Assembly: GCF_020217465.1 (NCBI RefSeq)
Contig: NZ_CP084115.1
Coordinates: 1-64,000 of the forward strand
Length of the DNA stretch: 64,000 nt
Source: Cobetia amphilecti
GTDB lineage: Bacteria > Pseudomonadota > Gammaproteobacteria > Pseudomonadales > Halomonadaceae
Direction: 5' to 3'
In this document: positions 59,832-64,000 of the stretch, piece after piece
Numbering within the stretch: position 1 is the stretch's first letter
How the letters are laid out: each line of letters opens with the position of its first letter
Made by a program: the position numbers and the translations under genes
Notes under the pieces: model-generated
Seen by the model: the letters and a program-made list of their open reading frames with translations, nothing else
Databases searched by the model: none
What the model was told of the DNA's origin: nothing

Positions 59832-60467
59832 CTACTCGCTGCGTTCGATATCCACGTCGCTTGCCTGGGTGAAATCATCCAGTGCCATCATGTGGCCCAG
59901 CTTGCCCGCCTTGGTCGAGAGATAGTGCTCGTTGTGCGGATTCAGGCCCGTGGTGATCGGCTGGCGCTCACTGATGGTGACACCATCACGGGTAAGGGCA
60001 TCGACCTTGCGCGGGTTGTTGGTCATCAGCTTGAGAGTGCTGACGCCGAGATGCTCCAGCATCGGCACACAGATATCGTAGCGGCGCATGTCAGCCCCGA
60101 AACCGAGGCGCTCATTGGCTTCGACGGTATCGGCGCCGCCATCCTGCAGCTCATAGGCGCGAATCTTGTTGAGCAGACCGATGCCGCGGCCTTCCTGACG
60201 CAGATAGAGCAGCACGCCGCGGCCTTCGGCGGCAATGCGCTTGAGCGCTTCCTGCAGCTGATAGCCGCAGTCACAGCGCATCGAGAAGAGGGCGTCGCCG
60301 GTCAGGCACTCGGAATGCACGCGGCCCAGCACCGGCGCGCCGTCATCGATGTCGCCCAGGGTCAGGGCGATGTGGTCCTTGCCGGTGGTCTCATCCTCGA
60401 AACCGTGCATGGTGAAGGTCGCCCAGGGCGTTGGCAGCCGCGAGGCGGCGATGAATCGAATGGTCAC
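59832..60467 (-). CDS. ribA: GTP cyclohydrolase II
   Basis: RibA opens GTP for riboflavin synthesis. The 211-residue stand-alone enzyme has [19 protein letters not shown] with three zinc-binding cysteines, [15 protein letters not shown] with catalytic residues, and [12 protein letters not shown]. No fused RibB domain. It is 314 bp from hemE on the other strand. A weak GC hairpin (59799-59805/59817-59823) follows. No FMN riboswitch-like leader is apparent. Confidence 0.95.
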   Translation of the reverse strand: MTIRFIAASRLPTPWATFTMHGFEDETTGKDHIALTLGDIDDGAPVLGRVHSECLTGDALFSMRCDCGYQLQEALKRIAAEGRGVLLYLRQEGRGIGLLNKIRAYELQDGGADTVEANERLGFGADMRRYDICVPMLEHLGVSTLKLMTNNPRKVDALTRDGVTISERQPITTGLNPHNEHYLSTKAGKLGHMMALDDFTQASDVDIERSE

Positions 60468-60751
60468 TGTTCACCTCGAACGCCCGGACAATCGCCGGGC
60501 TGAAAAAGCGCGGGCATGCGGTGGTCCGGCAATGTCTCGATGAGTCGCTCGAGATACCGTCGGCCAGCATGCAGTCATGTGGCGAGTTTACCAGTCTGTG
60601 GCCGATGACTCATCGCTCTGTATGGAAAAGCGTTGTTGCCGCCACCACCACAATGGTCGGATGACGCCAGCAAAGGAACTATAAAGGCGGGGCGATTTGC
60701 CAATGCATTTGTTGCATCACCACGATGGGCGGGATTTTTCTCAGGCTCTGA

Positions 60752-60757
60752 TAGAAT
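60752..60757 (+). promoter_or_regulatory. -10 element of the hemE promoter
   Basis: TAGAAT lies 35 bp before the hemE ATG in the 324-bp ribA-hemE gap; the -35 is weak. Nothing else in the gap is recognised. Confidence 0.4.
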
Positions 60758-60791
60758 GCCGAGACATTCCCCGAGCTGATGTGTGATTCCG

Positions 60792-61889
60792 ATGACCTTG
60801 AAGAATGATCGCTTCCTGCGCGCGCTGGCCCGTCAGCCGGTCGACCGTACTCCCGTCTGGATGATGCGCCAGGCTGGCCGCTATCTGCCGGAATATCGCG
60901 AAGTCCGCGGTCAGGCCGGTGGCTTCATGGACCTGTGCATGGACACCGCGCGTGCCTGCGAGGTGACGCTGCAGCCGCTGGAGCGCTTCCCGCTGGATGC
61001 CGCCATCCTGTTCTCCGACATCCTGACCATCCCGGATGCCATGGGGCTGGGCCTTTACTTCGAGACCGGCGAAGGCCCGAAATTCCGCAAGACAGTGCGG
61101 ACTGCCGAGGAAATCGCGGCGCTGAGCGTGCCGAATGTCGAGCGTGATCTCGATTACGTCATGCGTGCCGTGTCCACCATCCGCCGTGAGCTGAACGGCC
61201 GCGTGCCGCTGATCGGTTTCTCCGGCAGCCCGTGGACACTGGCCACTTATATGGTCGAGGGCGGTTCCAGCAAGGACTTCCGTCATGTGAAAGGCCTGAT
61301 GTATTCCAATCCGGAAGCCATGCATCAGTTGCTCGACACCCTCGCACAGGCCGTTACCGACTACCTGAACGCCCAGATTGCCGCGGGTGCTCAGGCGGTG
61401 CAGATCTTCGATACCTGGGGCGGCACCCTGTCCACGCCGGCCTATCTCGAGTTCTCGCTGCGCTACATGGAACAGATCGTGGCCGGTCTCAAGCCGGACA
61501 GCGAAGGCAACCGTGTGCCGGTGATCCTGTTCACCAAGAATGGTGGTCAGTGGCTCGAGCACATCGCTGCCTCTGGCTGTGATGCCGTGGGCCTCGACTG
61601 GACCACCGAGATGTCCAATGCGCGTGAGCGTGTCGGCCATCGTGTGGCCCTGCAGGGCAACCTGGACCCGAATGCGCTGTTCGGTACGCCGGCCGCCATT
61701 CGTGCTGAAGTCGGTCGCATCCTCGACAGCTATGGTCAGGGGCCTGGCCACATCTTCAATCTGGGGCACGGCATCAGCCAGTTCACGGACCCGGGTAACG
61801 TCAATGCCCTGATGGATGCGCTGCATGAGCTGAGCCCGGCCTACCATCAGGATGACGCCGCCAATGCGACACCGGTCGCCCGCGGCTGA
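60792..61889 (+). CDS. hemE: Uroporphyrinogen decarboxylase
   Basis: HemE decarboxylates uroporphyrinogen III to coproporphyrinogen III. The 365-residue protein has [49 protein letters not shown] with the catalytic Asp, [16 protein letters not shown] and [13 protein letters not shown] 60792 matches the family N-terminus; a GTG nine bases upstream is possible. Single gene, followed by the VanZ-like gene after 109 bp. Confidence 0.97.
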   Translation: MTLKNDRFLRALARQPVDRTPVWMMRQAGRYLPEYREVRGQAGGFMDLCMDTARACEVTLQPLERFPLDAAILFSDILTIPDAMGLGLYFETGEGPKFRKTVRTAEEIAALSVPNVERDLDYVMRAVSTIRRELNGRVPLIGFSGSPWTLATYMVEGGSSKDFRHVKGLMYSNPEAMHQLLDTLAQAVTDYLNAQIAAGAQAVQIFDTWGGTLSTPAYLEFSLRYMEQIVAGLKPDSEGNRVPVILFTKNGGQWLEHIAASGCDAVGLDWTTEMSNARERVGHRVALQGNLDPNALFGTPAAIRAEVGRILDSYGQGPGHIFNLGHGISQFTDPGNVNALMDALHELSPAYHQDDAANATPVARG

Positions 61890-61998
61890 TGGGAGAGCCC
61901 GTCATGGTCTTCTCTGCTGCCACCCCTGTTGCTGCCTATAGAAGGTGGCAAGTAGCAGTGCAGCAAGCAGAAGGGTGCCGGGCAGCGGGGGTGTCAGC

Positions 61999-62385
61999 AT
62001 GACGCCGGTCGAGCAGCGTCTCATCCCGCGCCGCGGTTGGGCCTTCGTGGCGCTTCTGTGTCTGTTGCTGATCCTGTTCGGCACGCTCTCCCCGGGCGTG
62101 CCGCATCCGGAGCAGACCTTCCCCTGGGACAAGCTGCAGCATTTCTCCGCCTTCGCGTTGCTGGCGCTGACGACACGGCTGGCGGGCTTGACCAGCTTGA
62201 TCATCCTGCCGCTCCTGCTGCTGCTGGGCGTCGCCATCGAATGTCTGCAGCTGGCGATTCCCTATCGCGGCGCTGAGGTGCTGGATGCGCTGGCGGACCT
62301 CGCCGGCATCCTCATCGGGCTGGGAGTGTTTCAGTGCGTCAGACTGATTCTCCATCTGGTCCGCCTCGGACCGGCCTCTCGCTGA
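61999..62385 (+). CDS. VanZ-like family membrane protein
   Basis: A 128-residue protein with about four membrane spans. The VanZ-like pattern is the conserved WDKLQHFSAFALLALT between spans and IECLQLAIPYRGAEVLDALADLAGI near the end. GGGGG precedes ATG 61999. Despite the name, small VanZ-like proteins are common in bacteria without glycopeptide resistance; function unknown. Confidence 0.8.
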   Translation: MTPVEQRLIPRRGWAFVALLCLLLILFGTLSPGVPHPEQTFPWDKLQHFSAFALLALTTRLAGLTSLIILPLLLLLGVAIECLQLAIPYRGAEVLDALADLAGILIGLGVFQCVRLILHLVRLGPASR

Positions 62386-62397
62386 GCCTCTCCCCCG

Positions 62398-62422
62398 GGC
62401 CGCGTGTCATCGATACGCGGCC
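62398..62422. terminator. Hairpin after the VanZ-like gene
   Basis: GGCCGCGT (62398-62405) pairs with ACGCGGCC (62415-62422) around a 9-nt loop; no T-run. Confidence 0.45.
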
Positions 62423-62672
62423 TGTCTGAAATTGTCATGCATCAACACTTTCCACTCCGGCCGTCTTTGGCTATGGTGCAGCGCCTGCGCCATGTTGGCG
62501 CTTGCCCGGCATGTCGCGTATCACGACATCACGCCGCGTGGGCGTCATGCGGGCCGTGAACTGCCGGCCTGACGCTGGCGCAGTGCTGATTGGCGCAATT
62601 TCCGATGGCCATCGTGCCGTCTCTATCCATACCTTGATATCCCGTCTGTGATATCCAATGCGAGGGTCCCCC

Positions 62673-63536
62673 ATGACCGAACGTCTCGATGGCTCCTGGT
62701 TTACCGAAATCTTCGATCGCCACGGCAGCGCCTTCTCGCTCAAGGTCAGCCACAAGCTGCATGACGAGCAGACCCCTTATCAGCACCTCGAAGTCTATGC
62801 CACCGAGACCTACGGCAACCTGATGGTGCTGGACGGCTGCGTGATGCTGACTGACCGTGACAACTTCCTCTATCACGAGATGATGTCGCACCCGGCGCTG
62901 TTCGCTCATGCAGACCCCAAGCGTGTCGTCATCATCGGCGGTGGCGATTGCGGCACTCTGCGTGAGGTGCTCAAGCACCCGGGCGTGGAGAAGGTCACCC
63001 AGATCGATATCGATCCGGCGGTCACGCGTGCCTCCGAGCAATTCTTCCCGGCACTGGTCGAGTCCAATGACGACCCGCGCGCCGAGCTGCTGTTCGAGGA
63101 TGGCGTCAAGTGGGTCGACAACTGCCCGGACGAGAGCATCGACGTACTGATCGTCGATTCCACCGACCCGGTCGGCCCGGCGGAAGGTCTGTTCAAGACC
63201 GACTTCCTCAAGCGCTGCCATCGTATCCTCAAGCAGGGCGGCCTGATGGTGCAGCAGAGCGAGTCCCCGCTCTATCACACCGATTCCATCATCAAGGACC
63301 TGCGCAACGACATGGGCGAAGCGGGCTTTGATAGCGTCGCGACCCTGCCGTTCCCGCAGCCGGTGTATCCGTCCGGCTGGTGGAGCTGCACCCTGGCGGG
63401 CAAGGGCTGTGACGTGAAGTCCTTCCGCGAGGAAGATGCCGCTGCCGCCACCTTCGCGCGTGACTTCTATACCGTCGAAGGCCATCGCGCCGCCCTGGTG
63501 CTGCCGCCCTTCATGCAGCGCCTGCTGGAGAAGTGA
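62673..63536 (+). CDS. speE: Spermidine synthase (polyamine aminopropyltransferase)
   Basis: SpeE transfers the aminopropyl group of decarboxylated SAM to putrescine. The 287-residue protein shows YQHLEVYATETYGNLMVLDG, the SAM-binding VVIIGGGDCGTLREVLKH, the D-x-D region VLIVDSTDPVGPAEGLF and QSESPLYH. GAGGG before ATG 62673 sets the start. No speD in the window. A strong terminator lies about 135 bp downstream. Confidence 0.95.
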   Translation: MTERLDGSWFTEIFDRHGSAFSLKVSHKLHDEQTPYQHLEVYATETYGNLMVLDGCVMLTDRDNFLYHEMMSHPALFAHADPKRVVIIGGGDCGTLREVLKHPGVEKVTQIDIDPAVTRASEQFFPALVESNDDPRAELLFEDGVKWVDNCPDESIDVLIVDSTDPVGPAEGLFKTDFLKRCHRILKQGGLMVQQSESPLYHTDSIIKDLRNDMGEAGFDSVATLPFPQPVYPSGWWSCTLAGKGCDVKSFREEDAAAATFARDFYTVEGHRAALVLPPFMQRLLEK

Positions 63537-63670
63537 TCTGCATGCACCTTGCGGTGGCACGGGAGTCCCATCAGGCACGAAAACGTGCCTGACGGGATGA
63601 ACAAGCGTTGAGTCAGGCAGACCGAGACATTGGTCGCAATCTGCCACTCGCGCCACATCGCTGCACCGCC

Positions 63671-63707
63671 AACGGCCGTTTCGCAATGAAACGGCCGTTT
63701 TTATTTT
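63671..63707 (+). terminator. Terminator downstream of speE
   Basis: A 12-bp stem (63671-63682 with 63688-63699), loop GCAAT, and TTTATTTT. A second weaker hairpin (63571-63579/63584-63592, loop AAAA) lies nearer the stop. The remaining part of this 430-bp gap shows no gene. Confidence 0.85.
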
Positions 63708-63966
63708 GCACCGATATGAGGCGAACTGGTCTCGCCATGAGCCTAACTGCGCGGCAATCGCGCGGAATGATCCGCCGCCCCACTCCGAGGCTTTGGCCTA
63801 TATCACTGGGTTTTAGCGCTTTTTTCAGCGTTGAACGCAGCGGATCACGCGATAGGCGGAAATTGGAACGCGGCTTGCTATTGTCGGTAGGTGCCATGCA
63901 ATGCATTGCACCACTTCTGACTCGAGGCTGATCGAGCGGACTCCAGACTTTCGCGAGGGAATCACG

Positions 63967-64000
63967 ATGCATAACAACAAGAAGCCACTGCTGATCGCTA
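63967..64000 (+). CDS. Start of a gene cut off by the window end
   Basis: ATG with GAGGGA eight bases upstream opens a frame reading MHNNKKPLLIA before the sequence ends. The basic start followed by hydrophobic residues would suit a signal peptide or membrane anchor. Too short to identify. Confidence 0.5.
   Translation, partial: MHNNKKPLLIA

Noticed and set aside
60468-60791. FMN riboswitch or other leader upstream of ribA/hemE
   Set aside because: Conserved FMN-element sequence blocks are not seen; only weak hairpins and a -10 element.

Overview
The window opens exactly at the GTG start of dnaA and holds about 54 protein genes, one RNA gene (6S RNA) and many intergenic signals. High GC, short gaps and the gene orders (dnaA-dnaN-recF-gyrB; glyQS-gmhB; secB-rhodanese-gpmI-envC-ctpA; gshB-tonB-yqgE-ruvX-pyrR-pyrB-pyrC'; xseB-ispA-dxs) indicate a gammaproteobacterium in which Pseudomonas-like and enterobacterial neighbourhoods mix. 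A halophilic Oceanospirillales member of the Halomonadaceae (Halomonas/Cobetia type) is the best guess; this is inference, since no rRNA or database comparison was available. The sequence is ordinary chromosome next to the replication origin. I see no phage, insertion sequence, CRISPR array or tRNA.

Layout. 0-6.4 kb: replication and topology genes dnaA, dnaN, recF, gyrB, with two ParB-binding (parS) sites. 6.6-12.4 kb, all leftward: an alpha/beta hydrolase, luxS, gmhB, glyS and glyQ. 12.5-22.6 kb: lipopolysaccharide inner-core block (hldD, waaF, an unknown ParB/Srx-like protein, two glycosyltransferases, Kdo kinase kdkA, an OpsX-type heptosyltransferase, hldE, waaA). Together with gmhB it covers most of ADP-heptose synthesis and Kdo/heptose addition. 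22.8-26.3 kb: nucleoside uptake (DeoR-type regulator, nupC, tsx) with a consensus CRP site. 26.5-32.7 kb: a periplasmic protein, rpiA, ilvA, a 31-residue membrane peptide, fau, 6S RNA, zapA and ygfB. 32.8-37 kb: pepP-ubiH-ubiI. 37.2-43.2 kb: ctpA, envC, gpmI, rhodanese, secB. 43.3-50.8 kb: rsmE, gshB, tonB-like, yqgE, ruvX, pyrR-pyrB-pyrC' (PyrC' is a catalytically dead dihydroorotase homologue) and a tautomerase enclosed by three parS sites. 51-56.6 kb: serA, xseB-ispA-dxs and a glutathione transferase. 56.6-58.7 kb: a 9-copy minisatellite, a low-GC stretch with a direct repeat, and a Fic-family protein whose catalytic and inhibitory motifs are both degenerate. 58.9-64 kb: trhA, ribA, hemE, a VanZ-like protein, speE, and the first codons of another gene.

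Three things stand out. The first is the pseudo-Fic protein with its odd leader. The second is the set of parS-like 16-mers at 3.3, 4.0, 15.6, 50.2, 50.4 and 50.8 kb. The third is a recurring habit of short (7, 13, 14 or 15 bp) tandem repeats in gaps just past stop codons, one of which supplies the ubiI ribosome-binding site. kdkA and opsX also appear to share a CATG as overlapping divergent start codons.
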